Positions 1 through 7,689 of a stretch of DNA of 15,470 nt are shown here, piece by piece. Below the pieces are notes generated by a model, which was not told where the DNA came from, searched no databases, and saw only the letters and a list, made by a program, of their open reading frames with translations. The translations under genes and the position numbers were made by a program. Numbering within the stretch: position 1 is the stretch's first letter; the number at the start of each line of letters is the position of its first letter. The DNA is from Bacillota bacterium (GTDB lineage Bacteria; Bacillota; Clostridia; Peptostreptococcales; Anaerovoracaceae): NCBI GenBank assembly GCA_021443825.1, contig JABUTE010000244.1, positions 1-15,470 on the forward strand, written 5' to 3'.

Positions 1-1936
1 AATCCAGCGGGTTGTTGGCCTCGCCCTTGTAGCGGATCTCGAAGTGAAGATGGGGACCGGTAGACCGGCCGGTGCTGCCGCAAAGGGCGATGTTCTGCCC
101 CTGGTAGACCTGCTCGCCCTCTTCAACCAGAAGTTTGCTGCAGTGGGCATAGCGGCTTTCGTAGAGGCCTCCGTGATCGATGATGATCACGTAGCCGTAG
201 CCATCCTTCCAGCCGGAGAAGGTAACGGTTCCGCCGTCAGAGGCATAGATCTTGGTGCCGATGGCCGCCGCAAAGTCGACGCCCTCGTGCATGCGGCCCC
301 AGCGGATGCCGAAACGGGAGGTGATGGTATAGGTTCGCATCGGATAGGAGAAGGTTCCGCTGCCCGAAAGCTCGGGAATCTTTTTAGTTCCCTTGTAATA
401 GACTTCGGAAACAGGCTCGCTGACCCTTATGCTTGAGATCAGCACCTGATCGGTCTCGACGCCGTTATAGCGCACGATCAGGGCCTTGTTTTCCTGCTGG
501 CCGTAGATACCGGCGCTGACCAGCTCGGTCTCGTCGGTATACAGGCTGGCGTTGTCGATATAGGTGGTGCCGTAGGCGATGGGCTCATAGTAGGTATATT
601 CTTCTTCGGTGACGACGGTCAGCAGCGGCTGATCGGTCTCCAGCGCCACAGCGTTGACGGTACCTGTCATCAGGTAGCGCTTGGCCTGGTTGGTATTCCA
701 GATATCGCCCAGCTTTACGCTCACCTCGTTGACGCTGATATCTTCGACGAAGAAGGAATCCAGATAATCGGTATCCAGCTTGGCGACCATATAATCGGAT
801 TTGATATTTTCCAGCACCCGCCATGCGGCATCTTCGCTTTGCAGAATAACGGTATCTTCACCGTCGACGGTGATGGCATAGGCCAGCACCTGAATATCTG
901 TCATGTAGGTCAGGGTGTCGAGAATGTCGTCGGGGCTGTCGATATCCTGGTTGAAGCCGATGGTGCGGGTAAACTGGATATCGCGCTCCACATCAAGCGA
1001 GACCTTGGCGCCGGTGGCCGACGACAGCTTGTCGCCCAGGATCTGGATGGTGTTATAGACATCCTCTTTGGATTTGGCAATGCCCAGGGGCTTGCCGTAA
1101 TAGCTGTACTCGTAGCCTACCAGGGAGCTGAAAAATACCACGCCCAGCACGCAGGCAGCGACCGTCGTAGCAAAGACCTGAAATACGGTGCCCTTATGCA
1201 GATCCAGGGTGTAACGCAGATCGGAGATGTGATCCCACAGCTTCAGCGCGGCATCGCCGATATAATAGGCGGCGGCGATGACCAGGTCGCAGAGGAACAG
1301 CACCACGTCCCATGCATCGCGGGCCAGCGAAGAAAGAAAGCTCCATGCCGTGTCGACCGCATCGCGCAATGCCAGATAGACAGGGCTGCAGCAGTCCTGA
1401 AAGGCTGCCGCATAGGCGGCTCTGCGCTTTTCGTTGGTGATGAGCACATCGCCCTCGATCTCGCTGCGCACCTGCCGCAGGGTCTTGAACAGACGCCAGA
1501 GGCGGTGCACGGCGCCTTCGCCGTATTTCTTCTGCTGGTGCTTCTGCAAAGAGGCCTTCGCCTTATAAGCCGTCAGGATCTCTTCGTTTTCGTCGTCGAT
1601 CCTGACCGGAGTGCCTTCGGCGGCTGCCTTGCGAAGGGCTCTTTTTCTTCGCCGTTCGCGGCGCTCGGCGGCCCGGGCCTCGTCGCGGCGCTGCAAAGTC
1701 GCTTCGAAGGATTCCTTATCGGTCAGCTCGCGCACCTTGCGGCGGCTCTGCCGGGCCTGCTCGCGGATATTCCGGCGGGCCTCCTTTAATGCAGCCTCTT
1801 TGGCAGCGGCCTCCTCGGCAGCCTTTTCTTTCGCCTTTTCCGAGCGCTGCGCGCGCAGCTTTGCCCGGTCGGGAACAGATGGCACAGGTGCCTCGTTATT
1901 TATTTTTTTTCCGTCTTTGTCGGAAAAATCCTTCAT
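1..1936 (-). CDS. Membrane-anchored G5/M23 metallopeptidase (cell-wall endopeptidase), 3' end missing
   Basis: The 645 visible codons encode a large peptidoglycan hydrolase that lacks only its last few residues at the window edge. Residues 1-240 are unusual: a highly charged Ala/Glu/Arg/Lys-rich coiled-coil-like segment (about 25-105), then a helical region with a hydrophobic patch near 208-226. One clear membrane segment lies at about 251-272. The rest should be outside the cell: a linker domain (about 285-430), a G5-like domain (about 435-515), and an M23 peptidase domain (about 530-645). The M23 zinc and catalytic residues are present: His550 and Asp554 (HEGVD), His598 (YAHCS) and the HLHFE motif with His631. 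The family cleaves peptide cross-bridges in peptidoglycan. The ATG follows an AGAAAGG site and sits 10 bases after the stop of the DnaD-type gene, so it is probably the last gene of the gdpP-rplI-dnaB operon. The exact substrate is unknown. Confidence 0.9.
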   Translation of the reverse strand, partial: MKDFSDKDGKKINNEAPVPSVPDRAKLRAQRSEKAKEKAAEEAAAKEAALKEARRNIREQARQSRRKVRELTDKESFEATLQRRDEARAAERRERRRKRALRKAAAEGTPVRIDDENEEILTAYKAKASLQKHQQKKYGEGAVHRLWRLFKTLRQVRSEIEGDVLITNEKRRAAYAAAFQDCCSPVYLALRDAVDTAWSFLSSLARDAWDVVLFLCDLVIAAAYYIGDAALKLWDHISDLRYTLDLHKGTVFQVFATTVAACVLGVVFFSSLVGYEYSYYGKPLGIAKSKEDVYNTIQILGDKLSSATGAKVSLDVERDIQFTRTIGFNQDIDSPDDILDTLTYMTDIQVLAYAITVDGEDTVILQSEDAAWRVLENIKSDYMVAKLDTDYLDSFFVEDISVNEVSVKLGDIWNTNQAKRYLMTGTVNAVALETDQPLLTVVTEEEYTYYEPIAYGTTYIDNASLYTDETELVSAGIYGQQENKALIVRYNGVETDQVLISSIRVSEPVSEVYYKGTKKIPELSGSGTFSYPMRTYTITSRFGIRWGRMHEGVDFAAAIGTKIYASDGGTVTFSGWKDGYGYVIIIDHGGLYESRYAHCSKLLVEEGEQVYQGQNIALCGSTGRSTGPHLHFEIRYKGEANNPLD

Positions 1937-1946
1937 AGATGCCTTT

Positions 1947-3182
1947 CTATTTCAACAGACCGTTTTCTGCCAGCTTCAGCTTTTCGTAGAAGCAGGAGCA
2001 GCGGCTGCCGTCGTCCAGCAGACCGGTATCCTTGCATTTGCGGCAGGTATAGATATGATCGGTCGCGTTTTTATCGTAGCCGGCTGCCTCCAGCAGGGCC
2101 GCCCGCTCGTTGTTCAGGACCTTGATCTTTGCGCGGAGGGCGTCAGCCTGCGACGGACTTTTGCCTGATATCAGAGTCATGGAAAGATCAAAGCTGGCTT
2201 TGCGCAGCTCGTCCAGAATGGCAGCCACCCGGGGCAGGCGGCTGTTGATCTCAAGATGCAGCTGCCGGCTGCGCTCTTCGTTGCTGCGCCGGTCTTTTTC
2301 GTAGGAATCCTGCACCAGCCGCACCAGATCGGTGGCCGGCGCTGCCTTTTCGGCCGTCTTATGCTCTTCTTCGTACCAGCCGTGCAGAACGGCATCCACG
2401 TATTTGATATTGGGATTGGAGATGCCCGCCGAACGGCTGCAGGCCTCCAGGATCCGGTCGATGGAAAAGCCCATGGTCTCGGTCCAGGAATCCATGATCC
2501 GCTTTTGCTCTTCGGTGGGGTTGTTCTGAAAGCCCATGGCCCGGAACACCCTGCGGTAAAGGTCGTAGTGACGGTCCATATCGGCGAGATATTCACTGAG
2601 AGACTCCTCGTCGGTAAGGCCTTTGCTGTGCCAGTCGCGAAGCACGGAGCCTACATAGCGAAAGCTCAGCTTGCCCCGCTTCTTGCAATATTCGTAGCAG
2701 GCGGTGATGATCTGCGGCGGCATGCCCAGATTGAGCACCCACGAGCTGATCTCTTCCACCTCCCGTGCCTGCAGCACGGTGCCGGTGATCGCCTCGATCT
2801 TCCCGTAGAGCTCTTTTGCGGCCCGATCGGTGAGCAGCGGCGCTTCGGGCTGCGGTTCTTTTTGCGCGGGAGCATTGCCGAAGGCCTGTTCCCGCAGGCT
2901 GAGAAACTCGATGCAGCCGGTGCCGTTTTCCATGCGGCGCACGATCAGACCTTCTTCTTCCCAGTAGCGCCAGCAATCCGACAGCATCGACGGGGTGATG
3001 CCAAGGGTGCGAGCCATGGCACCGTCGTCGCAGGGCTGCCCCAGCTGGGCATACATCTGCCCCAGCAGATAGGCCTTGAGGCAGTGCTCGGGCGCCTTCA
3101 GCATATAGGCCGACAGAAAGATGTTCTCGATCCTGGTGTCGTACAGAATATAGGTCGCTATTTTATGCTGCTGAAATTCCAT
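1947..3182 (-). CDS. DnaD-type primosome protein with C-terminal helicase-loader-like zinc module
   Basis: This 411-residue protein is a probable primosome component that helps load DnaB. Residues about 30-92 look like a winged-helix DnaD N-terminal domain. Two DnaD-type C-terminal (DnaB_2-like) domains follow at about 122-190 and 205-272; each ends in the pattern typical of these repeats (YVGSVLRDW and YVDAVLHGWYEE). Residues 285-365 are predicted coiled coil, followed by four cysteines (Cys380, Cys383, Cys395, Cys397) that probably bind zinc. That last third resembles the N-terminal part of clostridial DnaC-type helicase loaders, but there is no Walker A motif and the protein stops 14 residues after the last cysteine. 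The ATG overlaps the dnaB stop (TGATG). A TTG one codon upstream (3183-3185), 7 bases from a GAGGGAG site, is an alternative start. Translation is probably coupled to dnaB. Confidence 0.88.
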   Translation of the reverse strand: MEFQQHKIATYILYDTRIENIFLSAYMLKAPEHCLKAYLLGQMYAQLGQPCDDGAMARTLGITPSMLSDCWRYWEEEGLIVRRMENGTGCIEFLSLREQAFGNAPAQKEPQPEAPLLTDRAAKELYGKIEAITGTVLQAREVEEISSWVLNLGMPPQIITACYEYCKKRGKLSFRYVGSVLRDWHSKGLTDEESLSEYLADMDRHYDLYRRVFRAMGFQNNPTEEQKRIMDSWTETMGFSIDRILEACSRSAGISNPNIKYVDAVLHGWYEEEHKTAEKAAPATDLVRLVQDSYEKDRRSNEERSRQLHLEINSRLPRVAAILDELRKASFDLSMTLISGKSPSQADALRAKIKVLNNERAALLEAAGYDKNATDHIYTCRKCKDTGLLDDGSRCSCFYEKLKLAENGLLK

Positions 3183-4552
3183 CAATTCGAAGCTCCCTCA
3201 CCGGGAATGGGTTCTCTGGCGATATTGGCAAATCTTGTAAACTGCGGCAGCCAGGTCAGGTTAACAGAGCCGGTCTCACCGTTTCTGTTCTTGGCGACGA
3301 TGATCTCGGCGATATTATCTTTGGCCTCGTCGGCTGCTTTGTAATAATCGGGGCGGTAGATAAAAATGACCACATCGGCGTCCTGCTCGATGGCGCCGGA
3401 GTCACGAAGGTCGGAAAGCATGGGACGGGGGTCGCCGGTGCGCTTTTCCACCGCACGGGAAAGCTGCGATATCACGATGACCGGGCAGTTCATCTCTCTG
3501 CCCAGCTGCTTTAAGTAGCGGGAGATGGACGCGACGGCCAGCTGGTGGCTTTCTTCTTTGCCGTCGGATTCCATCAGCTGCAGATAGTCGATCAGGATGA
3601 GATCCAAAGGCTTTTCGGCGGCCAGACGGCGGCAGCGGTTGCGCATTTCCATCACGCTGACGGCGGTGGACTGGTCGATGATGATGTCGGCCTTGGAGAT
3701 GCGCTCCGAGGCTTCGATGATATTGTCCCATTCATCTGTAGTCAGCTCGCCCGTCTGCAGCTTTCGCAGGTCGACCCGCGATTCCAGCGACAGAAGACGA
3801 AGCCCCAGACCGGTATCGGGCATTTCCAGCGAAAAGATGACCACCCGCGCGCCTCCCTTGACGGCTGCGTTGTGGGCGATATTGACACCCAGCGCCGTTT
3901 TTCCCATGGAGGGACGGGCCGCGATGATGACCAGATCGGCCGGCTTTAAGCCGGTGGTCAGACGGTCCAGATCGCGGTAGCCGGTGGAAAGACCGGGCAG
4001 CTGACCTCCTGCGGCATCTGCCTGGCGAATGGCCTCCAGGTTCTTCTGCATGACCGTGCGGATATACGAAAAATCGCCGCCCTTGCCGCTGCGGGAGATC
4101 TCCATGATGCTGCGCTCTGCCGAATCCAGCACATCACGGCTGGCCAGCCGCTCGCTGAAGGCTTCTTCGGTGATGCGGCCGGAGGTGGCGATCAGCTTGC
4201 GCAGAACGGCCTTTTCGGCCACCATCTGGGCATATTGCACCGCATTGGCCGTGGTGGGCACCTCGGTGGAAAGAAGGGCCACATAGGCTCTTCCGCCGAC
4301 CGTTTCCAGGCTGCCCCGCTTCGTCAGGCTGTCGCAGACCGTGATCACGTCGAGGGGCTCTCCCCTGCGATACAGATCCACCATGGCGCGGAAGATCTCT
4401 TTATGGGCGTCGGAATAAAAATCCTCGTCTTTGATATGCTCGGATATGGCAAAGAACACGTCTTTGTCCATGAGAATGGCGCCGAGAACGCTTTTTTCTG
4501 CTTCGATGCTGTGAGGCGGAATGCGCTCCGTCACATTGCGCGGCTGGGGCAT
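3182..4552 (-). CDS. dnaB: Replicative DNA helicase DnaB
   Basis: At 456 residues this is the usual length for the hexameric ring helicase that unwinds DNA at the replication fork and binds primase and the loader. The N-terminal helical domain (about 10-115) begins with the family signature IPPHSIEAEKSVLGA. The RecA-like ATPase domain begins near 185 (LSTGYRDLDRLTTGL). Walker A is ARPSMGKTA (Lys218, Thr219), Walker B is LILIDYLQLM (Asp322), and the motifs VISQLSRAVEKR and LSDLRDSGAIEQDAD are intact. No intein interrupts it. The ATG lies 56 bases after rplI and 10 bases from a GGAG site. It is called dnaB by the Gram-negative convention; the Bacillus subtilis equivalent is named dnaC. Its place after gdpP and rplI matches the arrangement common in Bacillota. 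Confidence 0.97.
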   Translation of the reverse strand: MPQPRNVTERIPPHSIEAEKSVLGAILMDKDVFFAISEHIKDEDFYSDAHKEIFRAMVDLYRRGEPLDVITVCDSLTKRGSLETVGGRAYVALLSTEVPTTANAVQYAQMVAEKAVLRKLIATSGRITEEAFSERLASRDVLDSAERSIMEISRSGKGGDFSYIRTVMQKNLEAIRQADAAGGQLPGLSTGYRDLDRLTTGLKPADLVIIAARPSMGKTALGVNIAHNAAVKGGARVVIFSLEMPDTGLGLRLLSLESRVDLRKLQTGELTTDEWDNIIEASERISKADIIIDQSTAVSVMEMRNRCRRLAAEKPLDLILIDYLQLMESDGKEESHQLAVASISRYLKQLGREMNCPVIVISQLSRAVEKRTGDPRPMLSDLRDSGAIEQDADVVIFIYRPDYYKAADEAKDNIAEIIVAKNRNGETGSVNLTWLPQFTRFANIAREPIPGEGASN

Positions 4553-4608
4553 GGGTTCAATACTCCTGCGATGCTTCTGCTTAAGGGAATAAACGGAAAA
4601 CCGGCTGC

Positions 4609-5061
4609 TTAGCCGATGGCCTTTACGTTGACCTTGACCTTTGCCGTTACGCCGGGAAAGAGCTTAAAGTCGACCTGGGTCATGCCGGTCTGCTTGATGG
4701 GGCTGGTCAGCTCGATCTTTTTCTTATCCAGCTTGATGCCGAACTGCTTTTCGAAGGCATCGGCGATGTCCTGGGAGGTGATGGCGCCGAACAGGCGTCC
4801 GTTGGAGCCGCACTTGACTTCGACGTTCACACAGGAGGCAGCCTCGATCTTGCCCTTCAGCTCCAGAGCGGCGGCCAGCTCGGCAGCCTTTCTTGCTTCT
4901 TCTTCGGCCTTCTTCTGCTCCAGCTCCTTGATGTTTTCGGGAGTTGCTTCGACGGCCAGCTTTTTGGGAAGCAGCATATTTCTCGCATAGCCGTCGCTGA
5001 CCTTGATCAGCTCGCCGGCCTTGCCGCTGCCTTTAACGTCTTTCAGTAAAATTACCTGCAT
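4609..5061 (-). CDS. rplI: 50S ribosomal protein bL9
   Basis: This 150-residue protein has the expected length. The N-terminal rRNA-binding domain opens with MQVILLKDVKGSGKAGELIKV and contains the signature GYARNMLLPKKLA. A long charged connecting helix (about 42-75) leads to the C-terminal domain with the conserved GRLFGAITSQDIADAF segment. bL9 binds 23S rRNA near the L1 stalk and supports reading-frame maintenance. A GAGGAA site lies 7-8 bases before the ATG. The gene follows gdpP by 42 bases and precedes dnaB by 56 bases, so the three are probably co-transcribed from the promoter in front of gdpP. Confidence 0.98.
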   Translation of the reverse strand: MQVILLKDVKGSGKAGELIKVSDGYARNMLLPKKLAVEATPENIKELEQKKAEEEARKAAELAAALELKGKIEAASCVNVEVKCGSNGRLFGAITSQDIADAFEKQFGIKLDKKKIELTSPIKQTGMTQVDFKLFPGVTAKVKVNVKAIG

Positions 5062-5103
5062 GTTTATTTCCTCTTTTCTTCAAAGTTTTCTGATGGTACG
5101 GGT

Positions 5104-7062
5104 CTACAGGATCTCGTCGTCGCGCAGGGCTGCGACGATACGCTGGATGGCTTCCTCGGGGCTTTCCGGCACCTGGGCTGCCGCCACGTTCATATGGCCT
5201 CCGCCGCCCAGCTTTTCCATGACGGTCTGCACGTTGATGCTGCCGTCGGAACGGGCCGAGACCATGGTCTTTCCTTCGCTGCGGCCGGCCGTAAAGGCGG
5301 CCCGCACGCCGTTCATCTCCAGCAGCTCATCGGCAGCCTGGGCCGCCAGCACCTGCATGGAGCGATCCTTTTCTTTGGTGTAGGCAACGGCGATGCCGCT
5401 GCCCAGGATCTCTGCGGAGGCGATGATGTTATATTTCTTCTGGACGAAATCCAGACGCAGGCGGAAGTAGTTTTTCACGTCTGCCATATCGGCGCCGTTT
5501 CTGCGCAGCCAGGAGGCTGCCTCAAAGGTACGCACGCCGGTATTGACGGTAAAGTTCTTGGTGTCGACGGTAATGCCGGCCAGCAGCGCGCCTGCAGCAA
5601 ACTTGTCGATGACCTTCTTGCCCGAATATTGCAGCAGCTCGGTGACCAGCTCGCTGGCAGAGGAGGCATAGACCTCGGTATGCATCAGCGTCGGATCGGC
5701 GATGGGGGTCTTGTTTCGTCTGTGGTGATCGATGATGACGATCTTCTGGATCTTGTCGACCAGCGAAGGCTCTTCGGTCATGAACCGGGCGTGGCAGTCG
5801 GTGATGATCAGCATGGTGTCGGGGGTGGCAAGAGCCGCCGCCTGATCGCCGTTTTGAAAGTTATAATGGCCCGTCAGCTGGGCTGCGTCGTAGATCTGCT
5901 GGATGGCCTCATCGACCGAGTTGAGCACGATGCAGGCTTCCTTTCCGGCAACCTCGGCCAGATGGTAAAGACCGATAGCAGAGCCGAAGGCATCCATGTC
6001 GGGGCGGGAGTGACCCATGATGATGATCCGGTCCGATGCAGCCATCTGCTGCAGCAGCGCATGAGCCACCATGCGGGATTTTCCCTTGTTGCGCTTTTCT
6101 ACCGTGGGAAGCGCGCCGCCGTAATATTCGTTGTCGCCGATCTTTCTGCGAACGACGGCCTGGTCGCCGCCTCTTCCAAGAGCCAGATCCAGCGCCTGGC
6201 GGGCATCCTGCAAAAGCTCCTCCAAGGATTCGGTCTCGCAGCCGACACCGATGGAGATGGAGGTGGGAAAGTCTGCGCCGGTAATGATCTCGTGCATCTC
6301 GTTTAAGATGGCGAATTTGCCGTCTCTTAAATTGTCCATAAACCGGTTCTCGAAAAAGACCACATAGCTGCCGGCCTTAAAGCGAACAACGGCGGCATCC
6401 ATGTCGGAGGCCCAGCTGCGCAGCTTGACGTCGATGGCAGCCTCGATGGAGGACTGCTCGTCGGCAGGTGAATCCGACAGGATCTCATCGTAGTTATCGA
6501 CGCTGATATAGGCAACGCACAGGCGCTTATCCTCGCTGCTGCGGCGGATGGCTTCCGATTCGGTCACATCGTTCCATACCAGCAGCTTCTTGCCGGCATC
6601 GCCCTCCACCTGGGTGGCATCGACGATATAATAGCGGCTTCCCCAATGCTGATGAAACTGCACGTGGGTCTCTCCTGCGAACAGCTCGCCCAGACGGTCG
6701 TCGTTGAGGATCCCATCGATGGAACCGTTTTGCTCGCACAGATGGGCAAAGCCCCGGTTCTGCCAGTCCACAGAGCCGGCGTGACCGATGCTGCAAAGGG
6801 GGATGGCCTCCGTTTCGGTAATGGTATGCATCAGCTTGTCGCTTTCCTGCACAAGGGATTCCTCTTCTTCTTCGATCCAGGGCAGCAGCACCTTGCCGGT
6901 ATACGACAGCAGATAGGCAGCATCCAGCAGCAGAAGGGCCAGAAGCAGCAGTGCCCAGATGGTGCCGGAGCCTAAAAAGATCAGAATGGCAGCGGCGACG
7001 ATCATGTACAGGGGCAGCACATAAGGGATGATAACTTTGCTGAAAAGCTGTTTTTTGAGCAT
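5104..7062 (-). CDS. gdpP: Cyclic-di-AMP phosphodiesterase GdpP (DHH/DHHA1 family)
   Basis: This 652-residue membrane protein hydrolyses the second messenger c-di-AMP to pApA, affecting osmotic and cell-wall homeostasis. The domains follow GdpP order: two membrane helices (about 11-31 and 34-55), a PAS-like domain (about 65-170), a degenerate GGDEF domain (about 178-300, with no GGDEF signature at its catalytic site), then the catalytic DHH domain and DHHA1. Metal ligands are visible: His351, Asp355 and Asp357 (GHSRPDMDA), Asp422 (TDCH), the DHH triplet at 445-447, and Asp500 (TVDTKN). The GGGGH motif at 619-623 marks DHHA1. The ATG follows an AAAGGA site, and a near-consensus promoter lies 48 bases upstream. 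It is the first gene of the operon and is divergent from the ArsR-type regulator. Confidence 0.96.
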   Translation of the reverse strand: MLKKQLFSKVIIPYVLPLYMIVAAAILIFLGSGTIWALLLLALLLLDAAYLLSYTGKVLLPWIEEEEESLVQESDKLMHTITETEAIPLCSIGHAGSVDWQNRGFAHLCEQNGSIDGILNDDRLGELFAGETHVQFHQHWGSRYYIVDATQVEGDAGKKLLVWNDVTESEAIRRSSEDKRLCVAYISVDNYDEILSDSPADEQSSIEAAIDVKLRSWASDMDAAVVRFKAGSYVVFFENRFMDNLRDGKFAILNEMHEIITGADFPTSISIGVGCETESLEELLQDARQALDLALGRGGDQAVVRRKIGDNEYYGGALPTVEKRNKGKSRMVAHALLQQMAASDRIIIMGHSRPDMDAFGSAIGLYHLAEVAGKEACIVLNSVDEAIQQIYDAAQLTGHYNFQNGDQAAALATPDTMLIITDCHARFMTEEPSLVDKIQKIVIIDHHRRNKTPIADPTLMHTEVYASSASELVTELLQYSGKKVIDKFAAGALLAGITVDTKNFTVNTGVRTFEAASWLRRNGADMADVKNYFRLRLDFVQKKYNIIASAEILGSGIAVAYTKEKDRSMQVLAAQAADELLEMNGVRAAFTAGRSEGKTMVSARSDGSINVQTVMEKLGGGGHMNVAAAQVPESPEEAIQRIVAALRDDEIL

Positions 7063-7109
7063 GCGGGCGATCCTTTCCTGTTCATTGCTTCAGGGGCGCA
7101 TAGGTATAA

Positions 7110-7138
7110 ATAATATAACACATATGGAAGAAATACAA
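7110..7138 (-). promoter_or_regulatory. Promoter of the gdpP-rplI-dnaB operon
   Basis: On the minus strand, TTGTAT (7133-7138) and TATTAT (7110-7115) are separated by exactly 17 bases, a good match to a SigA promoter. It lies in an AT-rich gap about 48 bases before the gdpP start. No terminator-like hairpin was seen between gdpP and the M23 gene, so this promoter may drive all five genes. Confidence 0.7.
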
Positions 7139-7201
7139 CAGACTTCTTTTGCCCGTTGCTGTCCATGAGCCTTGAAAATTAAGGAAATTGCCCCTTTTTA
7201 T

Positions 7202-7230
7202 TTCACATTGCCGTCAATTTGTGATACAAT
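7202..7230 (+). promoter_or_regulatory. Promoter, with possible operator, of the ArsR-type gene
   Basis: TTCACA (7202-7207) and TACAAT (7225-7230) are 17 bases apart, and a TG one base before the -10 makes it an extended -10. The match is strong. The start codon is 30 bases downstream, after an AAGGAAGGA site. An imperfect dyad, TCACATTG (7203-7210) against CAATTTGTGA (7215-7224), fills the spacer and could be an operator for autoregulation. The operator reading is inference. Confidence 0.7.
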
Positions 7231-7260
7231 GCGGTTCGTACGCTGAAGGAAGGAACTGCT

Positions 7261-7593
7261 ATGAGAATCCGAAAAGAAAACGAAAACCTCGATGCCGAAG
7301 AGATCCGCTTTATCGCCGCCTGCGCCGATGCCTTTGCCCATCCTGTGCGGGTAGAGATCTTCCGCTATATCTATTCCGAAAACCTGAACCGCCGACGGGT
7401 ATGCAACAAGGATCTGGTCGAGGAATTCGGCTATGCCCAGGCGACCATCTCGCAGCACCTGAACAAGATGACCCTGTCAGGGCTGCTTCAGGCGCAAAAG
7501 GAAGGCACCCGCAATTATTACTATGTCAATCTGGGTCTTCTCGGCAAATATCTCAACAGCGTCCGCAAGCTGAATCTGCCGCCTTCTCGCTGA
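7261..7593 (+). CDS. ArsR-type winged-helix transcriptional regulator
   Basis: The gene encodes a 110-residue DNA-binding protein with the ArsR/SmtB layout. An N-terminal helix runs into AHPVRVEIFRYI (26-37). A helix-turn-helix follows (about 48-72, with YAQATISQHLNKM as recognition helix), then the wing LLQAQKEGTRNYYYVN (about 75-90). Such proteins usually repress their own promoter until a ligand binds. The metal-binding ELCVCDL signature is absent: only Cys48 (VCNKDL) and Cys21 remain, so metal sensing is uncertain and the ligand could be a non-metal effector or a redox signal. The gene stands alone on the plus strand, divergent from gdpP, with its own promoter and terminator. Its target is not evident; autoregulation and control of gdpP are the local possibilities. 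Confidence 0.88.
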   Translation: MRIRKENENLDAEEIRFIAACADAFAHPVRVEIFRYIYSENLNRRRVCNKDLVEEFGYAQATISQHLNKMTLSGLLQAQKEGTRNYYYVNLGLLGKYLNSVRKLNLPPSR

Positions 7594-7627
7594 GCAAAAA
7601 GAAGACCGCACGACCGGAAAACAAACG

Positions 7628-7665
7628 AAAAAGCAGCCCCAGGGCACCTGCCCGGGCTGCTTTTT
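7628..7665. terminator. Bidirectional intrinsic terminator between the ArsR-type gene and rlmH
   Basis: The outer arms (7628-7639 and 7654-7665) include GCAGCCC pairing with GGGCTGC, and GGGC (7642-7645) pairs with GCCC (7650-7653) around a 4-base loop, with a 2-base bulge. On the plus strand the stem is followed by a run of seven T. On the minus strand it is followed by five T. It therefore suits both converging transcripts: it lies 34 bases after the ArsR stop and about 25 bases after the rlmH stop. Confidence 0.85.
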
Positions 7666-7689
7666 TTATGAAGATCGGACTGGGATCGC

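Noticed and set aside
839..1789. 316-residue plus-strand open frame opposite the M23 peptidase gene
   Set aside because: It runs antisense to a gene with clear G5 and M23 motifs, has no recognisable domain or ribosome binding site, and is explained by GC-rich codon bias that leaves the opposite strand free of stops.
2256..3344. 362-residue plus-strand open frame opposite the DnaD-type gene
   Set aside because: It crosses the junction with dnaB on the opposite strand and has His/Gly/Arg-rich composition with no domain; an antisense shadow.
4553..4608. Possible internal promoter or terminator between rplI and dnaB
   Set aside because: No convincing -35/-10 pair or hairpin with a T run was found in these 56 bases.
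5194..6306. 370-residue plus-strand open frame opposite gdpP
   Set aside because: gdpP has all catalytic motifs in its frame; the antisense product is low-complexity and domain-free.
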